A model generated the notes under the pieces. The model did not search any database and was not told the origin of the DNA. It saw only the letters and a program-made list of their open reading frames with translations. From Ustilaginoidea virens (taxonomy: Eukaryota; Ascomycota; Sordariomycetes; Hypocreales; Clavicipitaceae), in assembly GCF_000687475.1 (NCBI RefSeq), contig NC_057319.1, positions 1,302,001 through 1,366,000 on the forward strand: DNA of 64,000 nucleotides, read 5' to 3'. The translations under genes and the position numbers were made by a program. The first letter of the stretch is position 1. Each line of letters begins with the position of its first letter. Positions 1-11,085 of the stretch are shown piece by piece.

Positions 1-167
1 ATCGCGAACCTCAAAACCACTCCGTCACGGTCGAGTCCTCCGCATCACGGCCGCTGCAGAAGGATCTCGCAGCCTGAAGGGCTCGGAAGGGTGACGAAGT
101 CCGAATATCGGCGCATTCAACGTTGAATATCTTCACAACTAATGCGTGCGCTTCTTGTATCACCACC

Positions 168-2340
168 ATGACTAACAAGCCCCCCGGCGTCCATCCTGGA
201 ACTCATCGAAGCCAGGCAGCCAACCCGCTGCGGCCGATGCGCAAAAAGCCGAGGCAGGTAAATCCTCTACTCGCGAACCAAAAAAAAAGACCTGAACAGT
301 CAGCCTCAAGGCCAATACCTAGTGGTGCTCAGAATCTAGGTCCCGGTGGCGCTATATCAAATAAGGAGGAGCTACGGAAGCAATATGGGGGTTGGTCGGA
401 AGCACCCCCCCCTCATCCTTTTACAGACATTCCGATAATGACGACTAAAAAATCCTTGCTCGACGGAATTCGATATCATATGATGAAGTTTTCTCAGCCT
501 CAAGTATCTGACAACTCCGTGGATCCTACTGATCAAACCGAATTCGCTCGACCAGTGACGTTGCACAGAAGAGACGCTCGACAGCCCCATCCAGGAAGAG
601 CCGTCAAAGAGGAAGAACCCGAGCTACCGCCAGTCGACGAGAAAGAGGTCGAAAGACTAGCCCAGATCAAGGCGGAACGAGAAGCTCAGCGTGCCATAGA
701 TCAAGCCAAAATCGCGCCGGTAGCCAAGGAAATTCAGCCCAAACGACCTAAAAAACAAAAGGAAGAAAAAACCATGTTCAATCGAGCTCCCAAGACTGAC
801 GCTGCCAAAAAGGAGTCAGATATTCGCTACGAGGAAGCCTTGCCATGGCATCTTGAAGATGCTGATGGGAAGAACGTGTGGGTGGGAAACTATGTCGCGG
901 CGCTTTCCGAGGCCAACGTTGCCTTTATGATTGATAAATCCGTCTTTCGTATGGTGCCTTTGGAAAAGTGGTACAAGTTCACCTCCAAACCGCCGTTCCA
1001 ACCCTTTACCATTGATCAGGCCGAAGCGTTTATGAACAGAAAGGTGGATGTTGGGAGGTGGGTGATGAAAGACGAGGAAAAGAAAATGGGACAAAACGAT
1101 CTAGAAGCGACCCGAAAGCTACTCTATGGACGTGGTCAAATGATCAAAGCCGAAAGCGATACTTTCAAGGCAGCGTCGCGTTCAGAGAAACTTGACCACG
1201 ACGAGCTAGATGTATCCGGGGACGAGTTTCAAGACGATGATGAGACGCCCTATCTTGAACGCATGGACGACGACGATGCCAAGGAGTCCAAGGAGCGCAT
1301 ACGCCGCGAGCAATTGGGGGCAAACTTGTTTGGAGACGGTGACGAGCGGGGAGTTGACAAGGAGCTTCAAGAGCAATTGCGAGAGGAACTGGAACGACAA
1401 AAATATGGCAAGAGTACGAAGAAGGCCCTGATTAAGCGGGATCGAGAAGACATTTACGCAAGCGATGATTCTGAAGACAAACCTTGGAGCAGTTCGGTTT
1501 GTGTCCTCTTGCGGCTTGTAGTTTTGTCACACTTCTTGTCTCCTAACCAATACCATCCTAGTCTGACGAAGAATCAAGTGACGACGAGGAAGACGACAAG
1601 AAAGATGGAGATGCCAAAGAGGCTCACGGCGATTCAAAAGACAAGACGAAAGCGGCAGTGAACCCCAAGGGATCGTCGACGCCACAGGGCAAGCAGAAAC
1701 AAAGTGACCTCGCGAAGCCCACGAAATCCTTGAAAAGAGCTGGGTCACCAACTCTGTCTGAATCGAGCGGAAATGAGTCGAGTCGCAAAAAGATGAAGAA
1801 AACTCCCGCAACAACCTCCATGAACCAGATGGGCACATCTTCCTCCCAATCCAACAGCGCGGCTCGCCGAAGCAAGGGCAGCCACGGGCCCGGCAGCGAC
1901 GGAGAAGCAACGGGTGCAGAGATGTCGGACAGTTCGTTTGTTCCGAGGAAGCCGGTCAAGTTAATGGGCGGCAGTGGCCGAGGGACGCCATCAGCATCAA
2001 GAGCTGGTAGCCCTAATCCCACCCCTTCAGGCAAGTGCACGCTAAACTCTGCCACTTGTCCCGAGTGATTTTTCATTATCCAGCTCGATGGACGCTGTGA
2101 ACTAACTTTGGCTTGTGCCGTGCAGCTGCTTCCCCCAACGCCCAAACCAACGCCGGAATTGAGTCGTGGGAAATCCTGGAAAAGATTCCGCCCGACGGCA
2201 TCTCCCTGCAAGATCTCGTGAAGCAGTTTCACGGCCGGGTGGGTGATCGTCCCGGCCAAATGAACAAGGGCGACTGGATCAAGTTGGTGAAGCAGTTGTG
2301 CGACTATGGGTCTGATAAACGGCTGCGTCGCCGCAGGTAG
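168..2340 (+). CDS. TFG1: Transcription initiation factor TFIIF large subunit (RAP74/Tfg1)
   Basis: The product is the large subunit of TFIIF, which escorts RNA polymerase II into the preinitiation complex in the nucleus. Three exons (168-1496, 1562-2030, 2126-2340) give 670 residues. The N-terminal dimerisation domain is recognised by the stretch GNYVAALSEANVAFMIDKS and the following WYKFTSKPPFQPF. The middle is highly charged and low in complexity. The C-terminal winged helix is seen from WEILEKIPPDG to KQLCDYGSDKRLRRR, the usual end of the family. An ATG lies in frame upstream at 123, but the one at 168 begins a protein that looks more like the family. Intron 1 (1497-1561) is GT-AG with CTAAC at about 1541. 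Intron 2 (2031-2125) only keeps frame if read as GC-AG. The gene converges on BUD13, 134 bp away. Confidence 0.93.
2031..2125 (+). other. GC-AG intron in TFG1
   Basis: The exon ends in CAG and the intron begins GCAAGT, then ends TGCAG, with an ACTAAC branch point at 2100-2105. Of the donors examined here, this one joins the upstream frame to the conserved winged-helix exon; the neighbouring GT at 2035 gives the wrong phase. GC-AG introns are a known minor class spliced by the major spliceosome and usually have a strong donor like this one. Confidence 0.85.
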
Positions 2341-2474
2341 ACATCAACGAGGCAAGAGACGTCAACTGGAAGTCGAGCGGTTTTTTGCATGTGCTATCCA
2401 GATCACAAATCCCTCTTTTTTGTCTAACAAGTCTGTTGATGAGGATATCTTGATGAAAGCGCAGAGAGTAGCTA

Positions 2475-3455
2475 CTATTCGTCCATTTGCCAGGAATAAT
2501 TCAATCCCCTGATTCTTTCGCGCCTGTTCAAGGCTTTGAACCGTTCTGCCTCGAAGCCTATGCCTCTGTCGACCCCATCCCAGCGATATCCCGGTTTGAT
2601 GCCGTATCGGTTTGGCGGAGCCGCGCCTGCGTACACAGGTCTCGTCGATGAAGCCTTGTTTGCCTTTGTGCTGGCTGCCGTGTCCGTCATAAACTTGGCC
2701 ATTGGGTCGTTCCATCTCTCCCTATCCATTTGTTCCCGGTTCAGGTCTTCATCCTCGGCAGTGTGAGAGAAGGGGAGAAGCTTTGCATTCTCCAGTCGCT
2801 CTCTCCGCTTGCGAGCCTCATCCAGCTGGACCCGTCCTTTCAGGGCTTCCCTGGCGGCTGATTCCTTCGCCTCCGCTTCGGCCGCCGCTTTCGCAGCCTC
2901 GGCCTTTCTCGTCGAAACATCTACCCGCCGCCCGGTCGCGTCGCGGTACACGGTTTCCTCCTCCGCCGCGGATCTGGCGTGGCGTCGGAACTCATCCCGC
3001 TCCTCCCGCTGCCGCTTCTTGATCTGCGCGGAAACCGCCGCCGCAGTCTGCAGGCCGGCGTGCGTTCCGTCGCTCATCTTCACCACGTCCTGCAGGTTCT
3101 CCACCACGGGGTTCTCGTCGTTGCCGGCGTTTGCCGAGTGCCTCTCCGCGGCTGTCGAGGCGAGAACGGCATCGGCGGCGGCCTGGTCATTGTCCGCCCT
3201 TGCCTGGAGGCTTCTCCAGTTGTTTTTGCGCGCCTTGCGAAACTCGGCGGTTGCGCCGGCGACCGTGGGGCGCAGCTCTTCGTCGGGCCCGTCTGCTGAG
3301 GCGGCTGGCTGGCTCCAGCCCGAGAGGTCGTCGTCTGTGATGACGAGCCCGGGGGAAGAAGACTGCGGCTTGCGCTTGCGGCGGTGCTTGGAGGCGGGCT
3401 TGGGGTCGGCGACGAGATACTGGGAGGCTAGGTACTTGGCAAGATCTGAGGGCAT
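2475..3455 (-). CDS. BUD13: Pre-mRNA-splicing factor Bud13/Cwc26
   Basis: A single-exon gene of 326 residues. Bud13 is the scaffold of the RES (retention and splicing) complex that binds the activated spliceosome in the nucleus. The N-terminus (MPSDLAKYLASQYL) and the short lysine/arginine-rich stretch after it are typical. The centre is alanine-, glutamate- and arginine-rich and probably a long helix. The family C-terminal domain is visible as VYRDATGRRVD at about 165-175 and as NRYGIKPGYRWDGVDRGIGF near 290-310, the most conserved part of Bud13, which contacts its RES partners. The high GC of the middle creates long spurious frames on the other strand. It is divergent from TRM11 (547 bp between starts) and convergent with TFG1. 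Confidence 0.93.
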   Translation of the reverse strand: MPSDLAKYLASQYLVADPKPASKHRRKRKPQSSSPGLVITDDDLSGWSQPAASADGPDEELRPTVAGATAEFRKARKNNWRSLQARADNDQAAADAVLASTAAERHSANAGNDENPVVENLQDVVKMSDGTHAGLQTAAAVSAQIKKRQREERDEFRRHARSAAEEETVYRDATGRRVDVSTRKAEAAKAAAEAEAKESAAREALKGRVQLDEARKRRERLENAKLLPFSHTAEDEDLNREQMDRERWNDPMAKFMTDTAASTKANKASSTRPVYAGAAPPNRYGIKPGYRWDGVDRGIGFEAERFKALNRRERIRGLNYSWQMDE

Positions 3456-4002
3456 GTTTGGGCTTGCAGCTGGCCATGTAGCATCTGAGCTGGGGATGGG
3501 GTCGTGGGAGGCGAGATATAAAGTAATGAACTAGTCCATCGATTCCAAGGGCAAGGAAGGAAGGCAATGTATGCAAGGACATTTACATTGCATTACATTC
3601 ATGGCAGCTGAGGTGGGGCTGTCGTATGTCGCGGCCAATTAGAGGCCGTGTTGAACGTAACGGCTGGGCTCGTTCCAAACATCCAACTACCTACCTAGAT
3701 ACGGAAGCATGGAGTACAGAGTAACCGACGACCAGAAGAACCAGGAACGAAGCAAGGAGGACCAAGCAGGACCAAGGAGGACCAAGGAGGACCAAGGCGA
3801 ATAAAAATCACTACATCCTGTTAAGACCCGACCCGCAAACTGAAGCAGCTAGTACGCTCGACCCAGCCCGAAGAGATTTTTCTTTGAAGGCTGCGCAATC
3901 GCTTCAAAGTCCCGCTTCAGCTGTAAATTTTCGCTCCGGAGCATCTCGAGAATCCCCGTTGCACGCTTTGGTCTTGATGCGTCGAGCCACCTGAATCCGG
4001 CT
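3456..4002. other. Divergent promoter region BUD13/TRM11 with short tandem repeat
   Basis: A 547-bp spacer between two divergent starts. It holds a short direct repeat of about ten bases built on ACCAAGGAGG, roughly four imperfect copies at 3755-3797. I see no gene here. Confidence 0.6.
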
Positions 4003-5625
4003 ATGGAATGCCTCATCAAGTTTGCACAGACGCACGAAACCTTTCGCCTGGCCGAGATTCAAGCCATTGCGGTACTTGAAGACGTGGCCCTGGAGATCGT
4101 CGAGTACACAAACGAGGTTCGTGTGTTCCGTGGTCCGGGGATAAGACACAAGCCAGGCCGCGGGCTCTAACACCGCTGCAGTCGCCGTACTGTCTTGTCC
4201 GAGTGGCCTCTGAGGACCAGGCCCGGAGACTGATCCGCCGATCGGTGCTCGCCCATTCCATTCATGAACTATGGGCCACGGGGCCGACCCTGGCTCGCCT
4301 GCACGAGTCGCTCAGGGGGCGCACACGGGACGTCTGGGGCAAATACACAGACGCCTCGTTCAAGTTCGCCCTGGACTCGTACCAGGGGACGCGCTCCAAC
4401 GACGAGCGGCTGGCCATCATCAACTCATTCGCCTACCTGCCGTTCCAAGGGCCCATTCGCATGTCTGGGCCGGACGAGACATTCACCGTGTTCGAGCTGT
4501 GGCCGCTCGACAGCGTTCCGCTCGGGATACCGGACCCGGACATGATGCACTTTGGCCGCCTCATCGACACCTCATCCCGGGACAGGATCCTACGGTTCGA
4601 TCTCAAGAAGCGCGGCTACATATCCACCACCAGCATGGACTCGGAACTCTCGCTTGTCACCGCAAACATTGCTCTGGCGGGGCCCGGGAAGCTGTTCTAC
4701 GATCCCTTTGTCGGGACAGGCTCGTTCCCGATCGCATGCGCTTGCTTCGGCGCAACCAGCTGGGGCAGTGACATTGACGGACGAGCCATACGGGGCGAGG
4801 GTGGCAGCAAGAGCCTGCTGGGGAACTTTGAGCAATATGGCCTCGGGATGGGCTTGGGCGATGTCTTCTGCGCTGACATGGTCAACACCCCCATCAAGAG
4901 GGACAGAAGAATATGGGATGGCATAGTGTGTGATCCCCCATACGGCGTCCGGGAAGGTCTCAAGGTTCTGGGCGTGAGGGATCCTGAAAAAACACCGTGG
5001 CTGGTTGAGCAGGGCAAAAAAAGAGCTTTGTGAGTATCCACGGCTGCCAGTGGAAACATGCCGGCCCCTCTTCAACGTAGCATCGTGTTGGGCACTCCCG
5101 TGCAGGATATCGGTGCCACCAAACGTTTTCAACGCCAGGACTGACGCCTTCAGGACGCCCGATTTTGTACCCCCCAAGAAACCCTATAGCTTCCTGGCGA
5201 TGCTGGACGACATCCTCTCGCTTGCGGCAGATACCCTCGTCGACGACGGCAGGCTATCATTCTGGATGCCCACTGCAAACGACGAGGATCAACAGATGCC
5301 TATACCGGCGCACCCTTCACTGGCATTGGTCTGCGTGTGTGTCCAGAATTTCAATAAATGTAAGTGCCTGTTGTCATAGTCGATCTATTCGTATCCGAGG
5401 GTGGAGATGCTAATTCAGCAAAAAAAAAAAAAAAAAAAACTTCATCTTTAACAAGGGTCACGACGGCTCATCACGTATCGCCGCGTTCCAGACGCCATGG
5501 TATCACCGGTCGCAACAGCAGCATACAAGGCTCGGAAGGATGTAAGTCCTGTTGGAACTACAGCTGATGAGCTAAACCCATTCCGACGCGGATACTTCAG
5601 AAAGTTCGGCACAGATGGGCAGTAA
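4003..5625 (+). CDS. TRM11: tRNA (guanine-N2-)-methyltransferase catalytic subunit Trm11
   Basis: Trm11 with Trm112 makes N2-methylguanosine at position 10 of many tRNAs. Four exons (4003-4116, 4182-5029, 5154-5359, 5456-5625) give 445 residues, close to yeast Trm11. The N-terminal THUMP-like part begins MECLIKFAQTHETFRLAEI. The methyltransferase SAM loop is DPFVGTGSFPIACA and the catalytic motif IV is DPPYGVREG. The C-terminus ends NPFRRGYFRKFGTDGQ. The last junction splits a TGG codon. The second intron's acceptor could be 5105 instead of 5153 (16 extra residues); 5153 leads straight into the conserved PDFVPPKKPYSFLAMLDD. The third intron contains a run of about 20 A. Convergent with GID4. 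Confidence 0.92.
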
Positions 5626-5943
5626 GTAGCAAAAGCAAACCAGACCTTTTTCTCTGGCTCAGGGTGGGAGGTAAAGCCCACCTTTCCCCCTTGTTGGTGG
5701 TCGCGTCCCTGCAACGGAGCATGTCCAAACCGCCCTAGTCCCGAAACTTTGCCTCGTACCCATGCCGCTATTGTTCTTGCCTACCGTATAAGCCATGCCG
5801 AGGTAGCCAGGGGTGACAATCTTTGAAGACGAGCGTTAACTCCAGAATGACCTCGCAGCTCCGAGGCTCTCCAAATAATGACAACGGCAGCAGCCAACCC
5901 TATAGCCAAGCCAAATGTACCAGAAAACTCATACCAGGGATTT
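5626..5943. other. Convergent intergenic spacer TRM11/GID4
   Basis: About 318 bp between two 3' ends. It has no gene I can support; a short frame with one hydrophobic stretch overlaps the final GID4 exon in the wrong frame and is taken as chance. Confidence 0.6.
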
Positions 5944-7208
5944 TCAACGAAACTCCATTGCGCTGAAACAGCCTCGGTTAGGAACATGCTTCAATTCTAG
6001 TTGCTGGAATCTAAGAAAATCATGAGTCGCTGGTGACAGACGAGGGTGTTACAGAGAGGTGGGCAAGATGAGCATACTTTTCACTTTTTGAGTGGAAATA
6101 TATCCCGCTGACATCTCCTTTCAGCTGGTTGAAACAAATATAGTAGAAGCCTTCGAAACTGGCTCCCGTTATGGTACGCACTCTGTGATCAGGCACCAGG
6201 AAATGCTCCTTCCATCGCATGAAGATGTGCTCGTTCTGTGTAACGTCGGGAATGGTGATGGGCCCTTTACGGGCATGTTTCTGGAAAGGTCGGAAAGCGC
6301 TAAACTTGCCCCAGTGACTGAGATCAATCTTCATATTTGCTCCCCAGTCCTCGTGTTGTGTGAAGAAGCTGTATTTCGACCCAATGATTTCACCTTCAAA
6401 GTATGTGGTCAGCGTGGGGTGGTCTTCAGTCAGTCCTACAGGAACGTCTGTTAGCATCAAGGCCACTACCGCCGTGGACCGAAATGTAATTGAAGCTTGC
6501 GAACCTTGGATGCGGAGGTATCCGCAGAGGAAAGACTCTCGCATGTCGACATGCTTTATTTCCACTTGAACCTCGTACACCTGGCGCTCCGATTGTTGCG
6601 TCCCTTGAAATCGGCTGCCTGATCTCAAGTAGGAAGACGGTGCCAGTGGAATTGCCTGCGGCTGTCAACTGGAGGTCGGGTCAAGGAGAGAGGAAGCGCC
6701 GATTACTCACGCGAATGCTTGAATAGCCAGAGCCCATGGATAATGGAGTGCATACCACCTCTTCGTCCTCCGATTCGCCCTCGCCTCTATCAAACATTCT
6801 TGACGGCTTGCCTGGCAACTCGACCGATTTTGTAGTGGCAGTCTGCGAGCTTGGGCCATCTGGACCCAGCTCCTGACTCTTCATTGTGCTGGGAGGATGC
6901 GAATCATGTTGTTCAGGTGATTGCACAACAGGGTCGTCGAACTGAGGTACAGGCGACACGGTAGCCGCCCTCAGTGATGGTGTCGTAGATGTCTGGTTGT
7001 CGGCAGCCCTCGCAGGATTCCTGAGCCTGGTCCGCGGGTGTTCCAAATCGACACTGCCCAGCGATGGCTCATCTGGACCTAAATCAGGAAGAGAGTTCAG
7101 GCTGCCATGACGCGGCGGATGCTGCAACTCGTCGGGGCAGGTCGAAAACTGCTGGGGATTGTTTTGCGGTGGTTCATCTGGTGGCTGGTTTGATGACGGC
7201 GTCGGCAT
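5944..7208 (-). CDS. GID4: GID E3 ubiquitin ligase substrate receptor Gid4/Vid24
   Basis: Gid4 is the receptor of the GID/CTLH ubiquitin ligase. In yeast it captures gluconeogenic enzymes with an N-terminal proline (fructose-1,6-bisphosphatase and others) for degradation when glucose returns. Four exons on the minus strand (7208-6711, 6655-6505, 6435-6078, 6010-5944) give 357 residues. Residues 1-165 are a Pro/Ser-rich disordered tail. The beta-barrel follows: GTQQSERQVYEVQVEIKHVD, SFLCGYLRIQGLTEDHPTL, HIFMRWKEHFLVPDHRV and GASFEGFYYICFNQL. The last, 67-nt exon restores the family C-terminus (FQQLELKHVPNRGCF then SAMEFR, stop); without that splice the frame runs into an unrelated tail of about 15 residues. 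All introns are GT-AG and 55-69 bp. Confidence 0.93.
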
Positions 7209-8923
7209 CGCTGCGCCAAACCCAGACGGCGGGATTGGGCGGTGCAGGTGAGGGCACCTCTGTCTTTGGCGGTTGTCCGACGACAGTCAACGACTGGTAA
7301 ACAAATTAAGTCGACCAGGCTCCGAACAAGGGGAAACAGCGCTGCATAAAAGCGATCCCTTGTGCTGATGATTTCGCGTCGACAAACCCAGCGAAGTGGT
7401 TGGGCGTTGACTCGAATTAGACTCCGGCAGGGTGTCGATTCTGCCAGGCAATAGCAAACAACGTCGCGAGGCGGTCGCTGATCATCGAGCGGGCTGAAGC
7501 TTGGCAAAGCAAGACTGTTTCCGTATTCCTTTTGAAAAGAAAACACTGGCCTCCGTGCCGAGGCAGTCCAAGGTTGCGAGTTGACAAAGAGATGTCAACT
7601 ATGTACAATATGGGCTGGTTAGGTTGCCGCTTAATCGGAGAAATGGGGTGGAGGCGGCCAGCCGCCAGACAGTTGTCTAAGCCAAGTCTTCCGTACCTCG
7701 ACATTACCGTAACTAAGGTACGTCGGTAACTTTGGTTGCGTCTTGAGAATCTGACTAATCCACCCGACTCCTTGGCGAAGGACGAGACGAGCTATGTACG
7801 GAGTAGCTGAAGGCTGTAAAGCGTACGATTCGATACGCACAATGTTGTAGTTATCCTTCTTCACCAATCCTAGTGCGCATTGCTACGATGGATTCCCTCC
7901 TCTTCTTTGCTTTTCTCTCCTTTTTTCCCCTCTTTCAATGACGAGTTATTGGAAATGCTGCATTATAACGCGGCCAGAATGCGAATGCATTTTCTGATTT
8001 TGGCTATACTATGTAGCCGGACCTATATCAACCACCACAATTGAATCCTGTCCTCTCCCTTGTTTGCTGGATAAGGTATCTATCTACATCCGTTGGTTGC
8101 TGAACTATGCGTTACAATGGTCTGGTACTGGCAAGGTTCGAGGATTACCATGTACGGTAGCACACACCATGCAAAGGTCGACTGGTAGGTAAGGAACCGG
8201 GGAAGGAAGGAAGGAAAAGGGGAAAGGTGGGAATCGAAATACTACACTACATGTAGGTACCTAAGGTACGGAGTACAGCACAGTACAGTCCCTGGTAGTT
8301 TTGGTAGTATGTGCTTTGTAGCGGGCACGATGTAACAAGTAAAGGTCGGTCCACCCAACATCGTCCAATCAGAGGGCGACTCCGCGTCGTCTCCCATTTA
8401 GTTGAACTAGACCGATTTGAAATGTCTGAATTGTGGGCGTCCACATGTCCAATTAGGAACCTGCCTTATGCAACTGCCTGTCCTCCAGAGTCCACCAGAC
8501 CGTACCTACCGAATTTTGGTCTTATCAAGGCTGGGTCCTCGGCACTGATCACCCCAGCCAAGTAGGGTCTCATCTCATCCTCCGTTCCAATGACCACGTC
8601 AGACTGTTGTAGTGGCAATCATCAACGGAATAGTTGCAATAGTTGCAACAGTTGTCCCAGCCGCCTGCCTGCTTGCCGGTTCAGTTCCCCCGTAACGTCG
8701 CCTGTCTACTTGTTCGCCAGAAACGCGCTTCTCCCCGGAAACCGAAAACAGCCACGCATTGAGCCCAATTGAGCCAATTGAGCTGCAAAAGCCTTCTTCC
8801 CTTGCAAAGCGTTAGCTATTTCGGCAAGCACCAACTGGTTCAACATTGCAGTTCAACGGGAAGAGCCTATCTCGAGGTGGCAAGCAGAGGTGCTGGCCTC
8901 TTGGACAGTTGAAGCCGGGGATA
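7209..8923. other. Divergent intergenic region GID4/YEA4
   Basis: A 1.7-kb bidirectional upstream region without a supportable gene. It carries TACGGAGTA motifs at 7797 and 8267 and a TAGGTACCTAAGGTAC stretch near 8253-8268, motifs that recur in other spacers of this window. GGAA-rich runs lie at about 8200-8226. Confidence 0.6.
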
Positions 8924-10336
8924 ATGTCGAGCCCAGCAAATGGGGATGCGCAAAAACGCAGAGAAGGGGATAATGAGCCTCTGACGCCGAGAATTCTTGC
9001 TGAAGCGGCACCTGCTGTCACGGCTGCTGTGGTCACGTTCAGCCTCATATTCGGTGGCTGTTGTTCCAATGTAGGTAGTTTGCCTTGTTCCCGCCACTAT
9101 GTGACAGCATGGACTAATGCGTCTGTCAAAGGTTTATGCATTGGAAGCCATCGTCAAGTAAGAAACCGAAAACCGCTTGGAGAGCTGAAGGATACAAACT
9201 AACGTATTCTTCTTCTTCTTCTTCTTCTTCTTCTTCTTCTTCTTCTTCTTCTTCTTCTTCCGCAAGACATGAACCCGGCAGTGGTAAATATATCAGAACG
9301 AGGTCACAGATGGGTTGATCAGCCCACGCTAACTCGACTTCAGGCACCCTGTTAACCTTCGTGCAATTTCTTTTCATCGCCGTAACAGGTTATGTGGCCC
9401 AATTAGACCGGACTAGGCCTCCTTTCTTCCTTTCGCCTAATAAAGTTCCTCTGCGGCGCTGGCTTATCAGTATCGTCCTCTTTTTCAGCATCAATGTGTT
9501 GAACAACCATGTATTCAGTTACGATATATCTGTTCCAGTACACATCATCCTCAGGTCAGGAGGTAGCATCACAACCATGATTGCTGGGCATCTGTATGGA
9601 AAGAAATACTCCCGTCTACAAGCCATTGCCGTCGTACTGCTCAGTATGGGAGTTGTTTTGGCTGCTTGGTCGAATGCTCAAGACAAGGTTAGCGTCATGA
9701 CGTCTGTTTTCGACCGCAAAGGCTGACTTGGCTTGTTACTGGAAGGCTCCTTTGCCCGGAGAATCTACCTTGTCTACATGGAACGCAGGACTGGTCATTC
9801 TTTTCACCGCGCAAGTTCTCTCGGCCATCATGGGACTCTATACAGAAGCAACCTATCAGCAATACGGCCCGCAGTGGAAGGAAAACCTTTTTTACTCCCA
9901 CATCCTCTCATTGCCACTTTTCCTCCCATTCGCGCCGTCCATGTGGAGAACCTTCAGTAACATGGCCAGGACTGAGAAATTGAAACTGCAAGTTCCCTGG
10001 TCAGCAAATATGGCTCAGATTGAGATTCCGAGTCAATTCGTATACCTCGTCATCAATGTGCTTACTCAATATGCATGTATCCGCGGCGTCAATCTTCTAG
10101 CGGCAACGTCCTCAGCACTTACGGTTACCATTGTGCTCAACATACGCAAGCTCGTCAGCCTGTTGCTGAGTATCTGGCTGTTCGGGAACTCTCTAGCTGG
10201 TGGTACAATGCTCGGCGCAATAATAGTTTTTGGAGCCGGAGCACTCTATTCCTTTGGAACGAATGCAAAAGAACAGACAGCAAAGTCTCAGGCTGCAAAG
10301 CCACAGGCTACCCCAAAAGTCGGGAAAAATCTATAG
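8924..10336 (+). CDS. YEA4: UAA-family nucleotide-sugar transporter (Yea4/SLC35B type)
   Basis: A multi-pass transporter of the UDP-N-acetylglucosamine/UDP-xylose (UAA) family, expected in the ER or Golgi membrane; yeast Yea4 supplies UDP-GlcNAc for chitin synthesis. Five exons (8924-9070, 9132-9157, 9267-9283, 9344-9687, 9746-10336) give 374 residues. Family signatures are FGGCCSNVYALEAIV in the first helix, GTLLTFVQFLFIAVTGYV, NNHVFSYDISVPVHIILRSG, and TSSALTVTIVLNIRKLVSLL near the end. The transport substrate is inferred from the family. Exons 2 and 3 are only 26 and 17 nt, and both are needed to keep frame between helix 1 and helix 2. The third intron region before the 17-nt exon is mostly a (TTC)18 repeat. 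The C-terminal tail is Ala/Lys/Gln-rich. Confidence 0.88.
9207..9260 (+). repeat. (TTC)18 microsatellite inside a YEA4 intron
   Basis: Eighteen uninterrupted TTC units lie between a CTAAC branch point (9198-9202) and the acceptor (9265-9266) of the 17-nt exon. The tract therefore makes up nearly the whole polypyrimidine stretch of that intron. Confidence 0.9.
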
Positions 10337-11085
10337 AGGCAGGCCATGCCGGTATAGCATTCACATGGCGGAAAGATGACGAGCCTGGTTCAATACAACA
10401 ATAACAACAACAACAACAACAACAACAACAACCACGTCTCAAAACTTCCCTTTACCGGCCCACGCATCCTCCGCGTTTCAGCTGCATCGACGCTTTTTCT
10501 GACGCAGAAAAGTAGAATCTCCTAGAATTCCCCTGAAATAGAAACATATACAGAGTAGGTCGATGATGATTACTTGCAAAAGGATACCAAGAAAAATAAA
10601 GTAAATAAAACACATTAGTCATGCGAGCCGCAGTTCCTCGTGAAGCCCTTATCTCTTGTCTTTTGCCTTGACTCATGGCAGCCCTTTGTCTCTTTGTCTA
10701 GTCCATGTCTTCAATTGCTGCATATCCTCCCTATAGGCACCCTCCGAACACCATCCTGCCCGGACCCCGCCATTCGCCAAACAGCACAGCCACCGTGCCT
10801 GCATCAAGCCTGTGCAAGTTGAACAAGTCCGGCACATTCCACCCACACGTCACCCGTTTTCCCCACACCCACAGACCACCTTCTTAAACTCCACCCCCAC
10901 TTAGCCTGGGCCAGTATTTGAATTTGGAGATCTCGGGGCTAAATAAATTCATTTTCGTTTTGAGATGAAAGATTCCCTCTCTTGTTCATATCACACTTGT
11001 CCTTTCGCAAATACGAGACAGACAAACAAGAAAAAACAGGACGTCAGCCCGGCAGATTCCCTTCATCTGCTCGAGGTAGTACAGC
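10337..11085. other. Intergenic region YEA4-AMD1 with (CAA)n tract
   Basis: A 749-bp spacer between two plus-strand genes. A trinucleotide run of about 13 CAA units lies at 10392-10432, just after the YEA4 stop and probably in its 3' UTR. The part before AMD1 is C/A-rich, as is common in fungal leaders. Confidence 0.6.

Noticed and set aside
5781..5987. A 68-codon minus-strand frame with one hydrophobic segment
   Set aside because: It overlaps the last GID4 exon in another frame, and the GID4 reading is supported by the conserved C-terminus.
8130..8150. A GGTTCGAGGATTACC word resembling a tRNA B box
   Set aside because: No matching T-stem, acceptor stem or A box can be built around it.
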